Shown: in pieces, positions 1-9,703 of the stretch
Layout of the letters: each line of letters begins with the position of its first letter
Position numbering within the stretch: position 1 is the first letter of the stretch
Origin: Cadophora sp. MPI-SDFR-AT-0126
Lineage: Eukaryota > Ascomycota > Leotiomycetes > Helotiales > Ploettnerulaceae
Length of the DNA stretch: 64,000 bases
Direction: 5' to 3'
NCBI GenBank assembly: GCA_020747065.1
Contig: JAGMVK010000017.1
Coordinates: 744,001 to 808,000, forward strand
Translations under genes and position numbers: made by a program
The notes under the pieces: model-generated
The model's input: only the letters and a program-made list of their open reading frames with translations
What the model was told of the DNA's origin: nothing
Databases searched by the model: none

Positions 1-473
1 GAGCTGGGCAATTAGATTATTCACAATCGTCGAACGGTCGCCCACAATTGTCCGGTCCTGCCCCACCTATTCCACCATATCATTTGCCAGGTCTATTGAC
101 AATTGCCCCTCCTCAGTCTCAGCAACGACCCTATCAATCGCCCTATGGAGGAACGACATCAAATCTAACCTTCAACGCACATGCGTTGCAAGAAATGGTG
201 TTAGCACCACCACCACCTGTCCCTTCAATGAATGGTCAGGCATTACGTTCTCTGCCATCTCCTCCTCAATCAGCTGCTCGTTCGCTTGACAATCCCGGCC
301 CATTGAGAACTACACAGCCTCAACCGCAACAACGACCTTATCAATCACCATACGGAAGACCAGGTCAGATAAATGTGGTAGAAGAAACCAGGGAGACGGA
401 GTCGGAGATGGGAAAGGAGTCTGAAGTCGTCACAGAGGGGGACAGTGATGATGACGCTAGACATGGCGTATGA
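1..473 (+). CDS. 3' end of a Pro/Gln-rich protein (5' end outside window)
   Basis: The frame is open from base 3 to the TGA at 471-473, so this is the last exon of a gene that starts left of the window. The visible ~156 residues are low complexity, rich in Pro, Gln and Ser. The motif QQRPYQSPYG occurs twice, separated by about 60 residues, and the tail is acidic (EETRETESEMGKESEV then a DDD run). There is no transmembrane segment and no recognisable domain. Such Pro/Gln-rich tails are common in fungal transcription or RNA-related proteins, but no function can be given from this part alone. Its neighbour is convergent (854-2633, minus). Confidence 0.6.
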   Translation, partial: AGQLDYSQSSNGRPQLSGPAPPIPPYHLPGLLTIAPPQSQQRPYQSPYGGTTSNLTFNAHALQEMVLAPPPPVPSMNGQALRSLPSPPQSAARSLDNPGPLRTTQPQPQQRPYQSPYGRPGQINVVEETRETESEMGKESEVVTEGDSDDDARHGV

Positions 474-853
474 ATCGGCAAAAGACAATGCTTTGAGAGA
501 CGGGCATCCAAGCGACAAATCGCAAATTGACAAGGGTGACATCGAGTCTGATGGTAGTTTTCAAGTACATTGCGACATCCAAAATCTGCATGTACATCGC
601 AGGGGAAAGGACAAAAAGTCGGAAGCGTCCAAAGGCTTGTCGAGCTGCATTTCCTGTATCAAGCGACCGATTTGCTCTCATAAGAGTAGCTCTTGAACAT
701 CCCCACACAGAAATCATACATGTACCCATCCATACAATCATGTCCAAATCGTTCCCACCAACAATGAGCGTTCCTCCTCTCCGGAGATGAGGCGGTCTCG
801 GCTGTTCTTTTGTTCTGTTCTTCTCCCACACCCCTTTCCCTCTGGAAAACCCC
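474..853. other. Convergent intergenic region
   Basis: This is the space between the ends of two convergent genes. Short open frames here overlap each other on both strands and none looks protein-like. Presumably it holds the two 3' UTRs; no repeat or RNA gene is seen. Confidence 0.5.
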
Positions 854-2633
854 TCAGCTATTCTCACCGGCTGGCCGAGCTCCTGTCAAGTTGACCACTC
901 CTCCCATTCCAAGGTTCTTTTCTCTCTGAACCCAACCCGGACATTCGGCAACTCTATTCTCAGAAACAGCTCTATTGTGCAGAACCTCCCACACAGGTGG
1001 AAATCCCGCTTGTAATGGTCCGCCTTTCTGCTTCGCCCCAATGATGGCGAACTTGCCCTGAGTATGACTTATGAACCCATGAAGTAAACCTTGCTGGATA
1101 AGACTCGCAACGATCGGCTCGACATCGCTCAATTCCGGCATCTTGTTGCCAAAAATTGTGCCCCTTCCAACGAGAAGAGACTTGGGACCATTTTGAGGAG
1201 GGACCAGATCTGGACGTTTCATGAACATTGCATTGGCATGAGTACGCCCAGATTGCATGAACGCATGCGGATCGACCGGTTTCTGCCAACCTTCCAGAAG
1301 TTTTTGGCAAAGCTGGAAGGCAACTACCATATCATCTAGACTTAATGTTGGAGCTTTCTTGGATTCTGGATCCCAGGGAAAGTTGTACGTAAGAAGGAAG
1401 ACTCGACGAGCGAGTGAGCGCCACACCAGAACTTCGCATCTCGATTGCAGCTGCAGGAGAATCCCGTGTTTAAAAAACCACCTTTCATTTCCGGACTCTG
1501 GCCCCAAAGCTCTCTTAAATGCTGGCATATCTCCTTTCCGGATTGCGTTTGCGATCGGTATGAACTTCTCCAGAACATCTGACTCCGGGCGACCTGCAAA
1601 TGCTTGCGAAGGGAGCCGACCCAGTATGAGATTTGCTGAAACGAGGTATATGAGTACCGTTCGACGCTGCTTGATGCATCGATTATGGCACTGGTCATAG
1701 GCTGACTGGAGACACTGCTGCGCATAGTAGAAATGACCAGTTGCGAAATGATATCGACCAAGGTAGTAAAGGTATGTGACGCGTTGTGCGGCTGGGTAAA
1801 GACTTAGAGGAGGCGAAGCAGCCACAATGTTTGTGAAGAGTTGTTTGGCTAATGACGTTTTCCGGCTCTGCGAAATTAGTTAGTGTCAGGAATATCGAAT
1901 CTGATGCAGGCTGCATGCTTTGAAGAGCAATTTGAGGACCATGTTCGCAAAGGAATATATCCCTATCTTCTTTCCTTCTGGCTGTCCATCTCGCCCTATT
2001 CCATTCCTACTCGCAGTCCTCTCGTTAAGGCACAGCGTAAATGCCCGTTGTATAGTTTCCGCGGTGGCCTCGACCAATGTCTTCTTTTCTCCCTGGTCAA
2101 CATCCTTCACTTCCACCATTCTCCGTGTTAAGTCAGGTCTCTTGTCGAGCATTATAGCAAGTCTCGCGAGACTTGAACATAGGCGTATGGAAGTGGGTAG
2201 CATCACTATCCCATATGTTGCGTTCGACATGGCTGTATTACACGAGCTGTGGCATTGCACAGTCAGTATCGAAACAGAAAAACGTGGAATGCTGGAAAGC
2301 GTACACTATCAGCGAAGATAGCTTAACATGTGTTGAAACTAGGTCATCAAAGTCTACATCTTTCCAAAATTCCAGGTATTCTTGTATGAATACAAGGAAG
2401 CCAGGCCAGGAGCCTCCTTCATCAGCTCTGTCATCGTCGTTGAATGGCAGCAGCTTCTCAATGTGTTGTTCGAGCCTCTTACTGTCGCTCCATGATGACC
2501 TCAACTCTTGGCTCAGTTGTAGATATTCAGCAGGTAGTGGGGGCTCGACTTGAAGGAAGCTCTGGAGCTGAATGGCATCCTTTGTTTTGAGGAACTTGAG
2601 GATAGAGGACAAGAACTGGTCCAGGACCGCCAT
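854..2633 (-). CDS. CSN12: PCI-domain protein, CSN12/Thp1 (PCID2) family
   Basis: The family contains Csn12, associated with the COP9 signalosome, and Thp1/PCID2, the PCI subunit of the TREX-2 mRNA-export complex. Exons: 2633-2305, 2246-1919 and 1867-854 (1671 nt, 556 aa), joined by a 58-bp GT-AG intron and a 51-bp intron with a GC donor. The start MAVLDQFLSSILKF was chosen because family members begin with a similar helical segment. Recognisable blocks in order are LARLAIMLDKRPDLTRR, GKPEGKK-like DGQPEGKKIGIY, the block SPPLSLYPAAQRVTYLYYLG near the middle, then CEVLVWRSLARRVFLL and the C-terminal winged-helix part LIQQGLLHGFISHTQGKFAI. Length and block order fit the fungal family. Whether it acts with the signalosome or TREX-2 cannot be told from sequence. 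Confidence 0.88.
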
Positions 2634-3418
2634 TGCGGATGGCTCACGCAGGGCAATTCGGAGCGAAGTTGGAGTCGAGCTTAAAGGTTCAGGAGAGAAT
2701 TGGTCCACATGATATCGAGTATCCAGCTGTTTATCGAGGTGTGGCCTGGGACGTGAAGTCTGTTTGATGCGGGCACAAGGCGCGCGCAAGGCTGAAAGAT
2801 CAAGAATCCACTATTCCTGATTTTGACTAGTTCGCCTTTCCCCCCTGACAACAACTGCCCTCATGGATGATTTGTTTACTTCCGATTTATATTCACTTAA
2901 TGAAAACTTGACTGTAGACGACCGATCGTCGACGAGCTCTTATGCTCCTGAAGAAAATTCTTGCAGAAAATCATTTCATATTCCACACGAGACTCGACAT
3001 TGACGCGAGGGCTGAATTGCGCGTAACTTTTCCCACTACGAATAAGAGAACTTGGCTGATCGCATTTCAATCGGCGCCTGAGATGTTCACATCTGCGAAG
3101 GAAGCCACTGCGAAATTAAAAAGCCGAATAGTCGGGGAAGAAGCTTAAGCCTTGGCGTGGAGTACGTGGTGAAGATTACAAAACATGTGCCCTTGCAAAT
3201 TCTCATGAAAGACTTTCGCTTTAACAAGACATTGCTTGGGAACTAGGATCCTGCGCTGCAAGTAGAGTTCACACAAACCAGGAAGAATATTCTCATTTCA
3301 CAAGACCGTATCCGCCTCTCCAAGGCATTTCAATTGTCGTACTAATTCTTGGACTAGATCATTACCCCGCAGACTTGCATTTCATCCCACGCTCAACTTC
3401 CTCCTGTTATTCTTAAAA
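2634..3418. other. Intergenic, upstream of the PCI gene and downstream of the transporter
   Basis: This region holds the promoter of the minus-strand PCI gene and the 3' UTR of the minus-strand transporter. A 68-codon plus-strand frame at 2942-3148 starts with ATG but shows no motif, signal or plausible splice partners, so I do not call it. Confidence 0.45.
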
Positions 3419-5608
3419 TCACTTGACCTCCTTCGTCTCCTTCGTCTCTCCCTGAACACTTGACTGGCCTTCAGCAGTCACCGTTCTATGCATGAGATCG
3501 ATTTTCCCACCCAGGATACCATTCTCCTCAATCAAGTTCTGGCTGTCACTGTGCAATTGTCAGCATCGTCCATTTCATCAATGCTTGGAAAACATACTTC
3601 AAAGTCTGGTTAGGTAAGTACCAAATAATTGGGAAGCAAGGGACGATGATCGCCATTGCGGCAATGAAAAAGTATGAGGTGACTTTGTCGAACGCAGTGT
3701 TGATGGCATTTCTCTCAACCGTTCCCCATGCCGGGATCAACGTGGACGTGATTGAGTTGAAGAGTGCATCGATGAGCTCTGGAGTCGAGTTGTCTCCGAG
3801 GGCTTTGGCAAGCTCCTCTCGGAATGTGTTGGTGTAGATGGCTCCCGAGATGGCAGTCCCGATGGCGCCTCCGAGGGTCCCAATCATCACGACGAGAGAG
3901 GCCATTTGAGCGGTCTTGGAATGAGGCACATTGACAACAGCTGCTACGTATCCACCAGTCTGGACGATGCCGTTGCCAAGACCCCTGAACATGGTCAGTA
4001 CGATTCTGATTTGAGTCGTCGGACGCTTTGACAAGCGGGAAGGAACTTACTGAATGAGCTGCACGATGAACAGCTCAACCTTACTCGGGTTGGCTGTTCG
4101 CACGCGGAACATAACACCATATCCAATGATTCTGATAACAGCACCACCCATGATCCACCACTTGTATTGCTTCGTCTTCCACATGACCAATCCGAACAGC
4201 ATACCCGTACAGAAGACCATGACACTGCTAATGTATGACAAGTTGACGGCCTGGACAATAGTGAAATTATGTGCAATCAATGCCCAGTTGTAGATGAAAT
4301 TATGTGATGCAGCTGCCGCCATGTAGTCCGAGAAATATCAAAGGAAAGCAAGACCAATGCTTTTGTGTGTCAACCAGCTCCAAGGGACAAAAGGCTGTGC
4401 CGGAATCAATTTCTCGTACACTGGTAGAGCAAGAAGAAGGACACCACCGAGAACAATGAGAGCGATGACCCATGGCGTCTTGAAACCGTGTGGCTGAAGT
4501 GCAGCAAGCGAGAGCGGGATGAGGATGAACGCGAAGGCGAAGATGATGATCATCAACCCACAAAGATCGATCGCAGAGGCCGCTTCTGAGATTGTCATAC
4601 GTGGTCTTGGGAAGAGTGCTGCTTCCAATTTCTTTGCTCGACGCTGGTACTTGAAGAGCAGGAATGTGATGGCGCAGATACCGAATGGGAAGATAATGGC
4701 GATGATTCCGATACCCCAAGCCCATCCGATCCCACCTGGACTCACGATATCTGAGACTATGAAGGCGGATACCCACTGTCCAAGGTAAGCACATAACTGT
4801 AGAGATGCGGTCGCAGGATTGAAACAGACTTACTGGCAGAATTAGATATGGAAAGAACTGGAAGTTGACTCCAAAACCCCTCTGCCTGGTGGTGGTAATG
4901 TCTGCGATGACAGTGGTATTCAGAGTATTCAGAGCAGTAATACCCCAAACTCTCAGAACCGTTCCCAGGGAAAATTGTCCAAATCCCTTTGCACTTGCTG
5001 CCAGGACAAGCCCAAGGGTAACAAATCCAAGTGCAACGGGGTAGATGGCAGCTCGACCGTACAGATCGGACGACTTGGCCCAGATGGGTTTTAACAAGGA
5101 AAAACTCAGATTGCAAGCAACTGCAAGTGCAGGAGACGAAGCGATGCGGTTGAAGTCCGAGATTGCGTAGTTGTAGTACGTGGAGAATGTGGTCTCATCG
5201 AACTCGCTAAGAAAGTCAGAATGTTGTTGGGTTTTCAAAGAGCCTTTTACGCACTAAGCGATCATACACAATCCCAAACTACAACCATGTTAGCCAAGCC
5301 CTCAATCGCCGGTAGGATGCAGGTAAAACTTACGCCGTGAAGATATATTTCTTGCCATGCTTGCCCCAAACCTGCTGCATCAATTCGATACGTTGGGCTC
5401 CCTGTTCTCCAAGCTTGATGTCCACCGTGACAGGCTTTTGGACCTCGAGATCGACGTCCATGGGTGAATTATCGATGCCGTAAGTAGTTTTCTCAGACTT
5501 TTCCCCACGGGTAGCAGGGTTGGTGTCAGTACCAGAAGTCGTGGAGGCGGGTTGGACCCCATCCGTGATCACGGCGGGGGAATGCTTCAGGCGATCGAGG
5601 AGGGACAT
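3419..5608 (-). CDS. MFS siderophore-iron transporter (SIT/MirB type) with an in-frame TGA
   Basis: A major-facilitator protein of the fungal siderophore-transporter family, expected in the plasma membrane to import ferric siderophores. Exons: 5608-5334, 5278-5255, 5206-4834, 4796-4051, 3984-3598 and 3548-3419 (1935 nt, 644 codons plus stop). The second exon is only 24 nt, and the intron 4833-4797 only 37 bp. The N-terminus is a hydrophilic cytosolic tail (~90 aa). Family blocks include FDETTFSTYYNYAISDF near helix 1, AKSSDLYGRAAIYP in the helix 2-3 loop, GLGNGIVQTGGYVAAVVNV and SGAIYTNTFREELAKAL. A TGA at 4338-4340 (codon 377) interrupts a helix, with homologous-looking sequence continuing in the same frame on both sides. 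The gene is either inactivated by one base, misread in sequencing, or spliced around the stop. Two GATA-type sites lie ~85-110 bp upstream of the start. Confidence 0.82.
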
Positions 5609-6995
5609 GGTGACTTGTCGAGCTCAAGAAGCTTGCTGAAGTTAGACTTCGTGAAGGGGCAAATTAAGCATAGTTATAGAAATGACAACGAGATAAGGCG
5701 ACGAGCAGATCTTATCTGAACTGTGCAGAGTGGAGTGTAGATAACCATCTCGATTCACCAAATACCAGTTGAGCTCGTTCGAGACCAGCAGCCGCACAGT
5801 GTACAATCAGAATCGTTCGTTGTTGGCAAGCTCTGAATGCTTGTCTTGTCGCCTTTCTGCCAGTAAAAATTGTTGTATTGAAAAGACGTCTGATTGGAAA
5901 GCTATCAGACCCGAAAGATAGGTAGGCATGATCCCTGGATCGATTGGTGGGGAAGAGATAACCCCCAATTGATCTGACTTCAGGAAGCCTTGTGTCCAGT
6001 ATGCTGATAGTCAAAGCACATCTGGGGGAGGAGAAAGTTGCAAACAGGGTAGTATGAAGCTATCAAGCGAACTGGTGATATCCCATTTTTGGTGAAGTCG
6101 AACGAAGTTTTACAATCTAACCTGACCAGTCAGAAACAAAGCGAACCCCTGCCAATGCACGAGGAAGGCCCTGTGCCATTGCCAAGCATTCGATAAGATG
6201 GAGATCCCGAGATAGCATGCATCATGTATGAGCGGAGAAGATAGCATCCGCATCTCAAACCTTTGAATGGTCGACAGTTAGAATGGCCGTCTGTACACTT
6301 CCTCATCTCCATCAGAAGCCACAGATCAATACTGCTTGGAGGTAGTGAAATCAAAACCTGCTCAGTCACCATCTCTATATGCTGGTTTGAAGAAAGTTGA
6401 ATAGAGTCGGGATGTCCGACGAGCAAAGAAAGTTGAGTGCTTCAGGCGCCACACGTCTGTCTCGGGGAATGTCCTGAAATCAACTACAACGATCTCATTC
6501 GGCAACACAGATGTTCGCATTGACTGAGAACTCCTCTCCCCGTAGCAAGATTCACATCTCTTATTTTAATCAGCTTGAGAATAATGCAGCTAAGCACCAC
6601 GACCGGCTAGCCGTCAAAAGTGGGGGAGGTATTTCGATCTTGGAAAATCAACGCTGGCATTTCTGCTTCGCAGTGAATTAAACGCAAGATCGAGAATCCT
6701 CGCAAGAGAATGGAAACCCCAAATTACCGACTGTGCTCAATGTCCTGACGGTGTTCGGCGCCCTCTTCGAGTAATAGAAAACCAAAGGCGTGGCGAAACA
6801 ACTCTGTCTAGACCTAAAACTGTACGATAGCCTGAGACTCATGGTGATAGCCAGACTCTTGCGATCTAAGTCTTGGATTTGCTTGTCAGTTGACCTGCTC
6901 TTGTTTCACCACTTATCAGTATATATGGTTGACATTTTGTAGATGCAAGTTTGGTTTACAAAAGTCACACATCATCATACCCTTTTGAAATCAAG
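5609..6995. other. Divergent promoter region (transporter / dioxygenase)
   Basis: A 1.39-kb region shared by two divergent genes. Apart from GATA-type motifs near 5692-5719 I see no gene. Minus-strand frames at 5712-6014 and 6130-6426 have no recognisable features. Confidence 0.5.
5692..5719 (-). promoter_or_regulatory. Pair of GATA-factor-type sites upstream of the transporter
   Basis: On the minus strand TCAGATAA (5719-5712) matches eight of nine positions of ATCWGATAA, the site known for fungal iron-responsive GATA repressors (SreA/SRE family). A second GATAAGG lies on the plus strand at 5692-5698. They are about 85-110 bp before the transporter ATG. Function is inferred from family knowledge only. 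Confidence 0.4.
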
Positions 6996-8137
6996 ATGTC
7001 CACCCTTGCGCCTACTGTATCCCAGGAACCGTTGGAGAAGCGTACGATCGATGTCTCTTCTGATATTCTTGATACGCCTCCATTCGACCCAGCTATCCAT
7101 TTAGCCTTTCAAGAACCGAGCGCCCGTCATTCATTCACAGAGCTTGGTCTACCCAGGCCGAAGACTGCCCCTGATATGTGCTTCACCGAGCCCTTCCAGC
7201 TATTCTCCGAAGAAGGCGTGCGAATGCTTCGGCGCGATCTTCTGAGAAAGGAGGTTCTTGATAAGCACATGCAGGCATGGGTCAGAGCGCCATGCTCAAT
7301 CAGCCAGCATGAGGAGGTACGTTCATTGATAGCTAAACAGAAGCTCGCTAATCAACGCAGATTGCGACTTGGATCAACAAAGCATGGAACCATCCCGCAA
7401 CAGTTCAGAGCGTTAGCAAGGCTTTTGGTCTGCCATTGAAGTTACTTGGCCGAAAAGGGGAGACAGGTTATTGTAATGTCCAACTCGGGCCTGAGGGTCT
7501 TGCAGGTGTCTATAAGCTGGGCGAGGTTCCATCTGGCCCACTGGCGTCTACCGATAGCTCCGTATCTCAATTCGACGAGATCATGACGGATGCATGGCAT
7601 CGGGACTCGACACAAATCTCCTGTGTCGTGATGTTGAGTGACACAAGTACTATGGACGGCGGCGAGACAGCAATTCGCATTGGAGATGGTTCGATTCTGA
7701 AGGCTCGTGGTGCCAAAATGGGAGGTGCGGTCCTGATTCAAGGAGCCCATCTCACGCACGCTGCTCTACGTGCCACGAATGCCCCGGAGAGAATCAGCAT
7801 GGTCACAAGTTTTGCTTTTGCTGATACTAGACTTGACGATAGTGGCACCTCACTTCGCAGCATCAACCTCGATCATCCCGATATCGCCGGATGCCAGAAC
7901 CATTTCCTCCTTCACAAGCTTCGCAGACTCCAAGTAAATGTCGACAATGCCATTTCACAGCTTGAGGCAGCTGATGCTGCTCAGGAATCTCCGAAGAGGA
8001 ATGAGGTGGAACCTTGGGTCGTAGAGCAAATAACACTGTTGAAGCAGACCTCCTGGGAGCTGTTCGAGCGTTACCCAAATTACTTGTACAAAGACATCCC
8101 GGAGAATGTAGTTCGAGACTACTTGTCGCATGTCTGA
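6996..8137 (+). CDS. Fe(II)/2-oxoglutarate-dependent dioxygenase-like protein
   Basis: Exons 6996-7316 and 7361-8137 with a 44-bp intron (GTACGT...ACGCAG, phase 0) give 365 aa. The second exon starts IATWINKAWNHPATV, in register with the first. A candidate iron-binding facial triad is visible: WHRDST (His ~187, Asp ~189), then HLTHAALRATNAPERIS with the distal His (~237 or 240) and an Arg (~251) that would bind 2-oxoglutarate. The spacing fits the double-stranded beta-helix fold. There is no signal peptide or membrane segment, so it is probably cytosolic. It resembles a group of fungal uncharacterised 2OG enzymes; the substrate is unknown. It is divergent from the iron transporter, which may reflect shared iron control, but that is inference. 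Confidence 0.72.
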
Positions 8138-8246
8138 CCATGGGAGTATGACGGTTCCTTACCGAAGGAGAGAATGGCCCGAACCTGGTAGTTGGCGGAG
8201 TTGTGTTTGTACCAGAAGATAAATTAGTCGATCCAAAACATGCACT

Positions 8247-9134
8247 TCACTTGACAAGTCTCGGATCCCAGCACCGCTTTTCTTCTCCTTGAGCGGAAAT
8301 TTCGTCGAGTGCTCGAATATCATCGGCCGTTAGAGCACCCACTAGAGTCGGTGATTCCAGGTTTTGCAGTAGGTGACTTTCATTTTCGCTCTTTACCAAG
8401 ACAAGCCAATTCTTCTTCAGAGCCCATGCAAGCACTAGTTGGACTTTTGTCACTCCACTTCTCTGCGCAATTTGATCGATAACTCTCGGACTATCATCTG
8501 CCACCAACTTCCCCTCAGCAAGAAGTGCATAACCTACCATATTTAAACTGTGCTCTTCGAACACTTTCTGGATCTCCGCTGCGTCTTTCCAATACCAAGG
8601 ATGGATTTCCATCTGAACAAAAGCTTTCTTGATACCCCATTCCGTCTCACTTAGCTCCCTCAAGTGCTCGACCGTGAAATTTGACACTCCAATATGCCTG
8701 ACCAGCCCCTCCTTCTTGGCCTCGTTCAGCACCTTCCAGGCCTCAAGTCGCAACCTCTTATTATCTGGGCTAGAAGCTGGCTTCCTCGCCATAGCAGGCC
8801 AGTGAATGAGATACAGGTCCAGGTAGGAGGTCTGAAGTGCCGAGAGTGTTTTGAGGAGGGCCTTCCGTGGGGTTGCCATGTCGTAAGGAGACAATTTGGA
8901 GGTGATCCAGAGGTCTGGCCGGGATACTGTATTTGTATCTGAGGCGTATAGCTCTTGGAGAACCTCGCCAATTTCGACTTCGTTGCGGTAAATGGCTGCT
9001 GTATCAATGTGACGGTATCCAAGTCGAATCGCATCGCGTACAACTGGCTTCACCGCATCATGCTTAAGTCGGAATGTTCCCAAACCAACCGGAGGAGTGG
9101 TACTGCAGGGTACGCGAGCTAGCTCGAATGCCAT
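8247..9134 (-). CDS. Aldo-keto reductase (AKR superfamily)
   Basis: An intronless 295-aa NAD(P)H-dependent carbonyl reductase of the (alpha/beta)8-barrel AKR superfamily. The AKR tetrad is complete: Asp44 and Tyr49 in HIDTAAIYRNE, Lys80 in WITSKLSP and His111 in YLIHWPA. The signature GLVRHIGVSNF follows, then the cofactor-phosphate region near LVLVKSENESHLLQNLE. The frame continues upstream to 9236 but only to a GTG, so the first ATG (MAFELARVPC at 9134) is taken as start and gives the normal family N-terminus. The length is slightly short of the usual ~310-325. Substrate cannot be inferred; such enzymes often reduce xylose, glycerol-type or xenobiotic aldehydes. It is divergent from the LRR gene, with about 570 bp between starts. 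Confidence 0.88.
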   Translation of the reverse strand: MAFELARVPCSTTPPVGLGTFRLKHDAVKPVVRDAIRLGYRHIDTAAIYRNEVEIGEVLQELYASDTNTVSRPDLWITSKLSPYDMATPRKALLKTLSALQTSYLDLYLIHWPAMARKPASSPDNKRLRLEAWKVLNEAKKEGLVRHIGVSNFTVEHLRELSETEWGIKKAFVQMEIHPWYWKDAAEIQKVFEEHSLNMVGYALLAEGKLVADDSPRVIDQIAQRSGVTKVQLVLAWALKKNWLVLVKSENESHLLQNLESPTLVGALTADDIRALDEISAQGEEKRCWDPRLVK

Positions 9135-9703
9135 GGCATATGCGTAACTTCTCGTGGTGCTTGCACGCGTCCGCGAATATTCGTGTTGAAGAGACTGGCA
9201 CTTGGCGATTAAAGTGGGGCTGACTAATGACAACACGTGAAGGTCACGAGAACATGAGACTATTTCAAGTAGCTATAACTGTCTCGCCAGTAGAGACAAT
9301 TGACCTGCGAGTCTTTATTTCCCTCGAAAATCAAGATTTTGACAAGGTGACACATATTTACGCCCTTCGAAGAGCATGTCTCGACCAAAGAATGAGTCGC
9401 TTAGCACGCCGGATGACTCCAATCGAGGAGAGCACTCTGAAAATTTCTACATAAACAAGCCTCCTTCCCCACCGACTTGAAAACTCTCAAAAGATCTAGA
9501 ATCGCCATTACAAATGATCCGTACCTCGAAATCATCGCTCCCATCATACAAGTCACGACGTCGACTCCGGCTTCAGCAGCAGCAGACAGCTTTGATTGCT
9601 GTGAAAGGCTATGACAATATCGATTATTCGAACACCGGCTTCTCATTATTTCAATTGGCCGTTCCCTCCTTGTGATAATCAGTTGGCCTAGAGTCTCTTC
9701 GCC
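9135..9703. other. Divergent promoter region (aldo-keto reductase / LRR protein)
   Basis: Contains the 5' regions of two divergent genes. Short frames on both strands show no protein-like features. Confidence 0.5.

Noticed and set aside
2942..3148. 68-codon plus-strand ORF
   Set aside because: Short, no signal or domain, no flanking exons that fit.
4342..4383. A 42-bp intron around the TGA of the siderophore transporter
   Set aside because: It is in phase and GT..AG, but it would remove GLAFL and most of the following helix, which otherwise aligns well with the family; kept only as an alternative.
5712..6426. Minus-strand frames of ~100 codons in the divergent promoter
   Set aside because: No motifs, no splice context, and they sit in a region expected to be regulatory.
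9135..9236. N-terminal extension of the aldo-keto reductase as a targeting peptide
   Set aside because: The upstream frame begins with GTG and has no ATG; the ATG at 9134 gives the normal family start.
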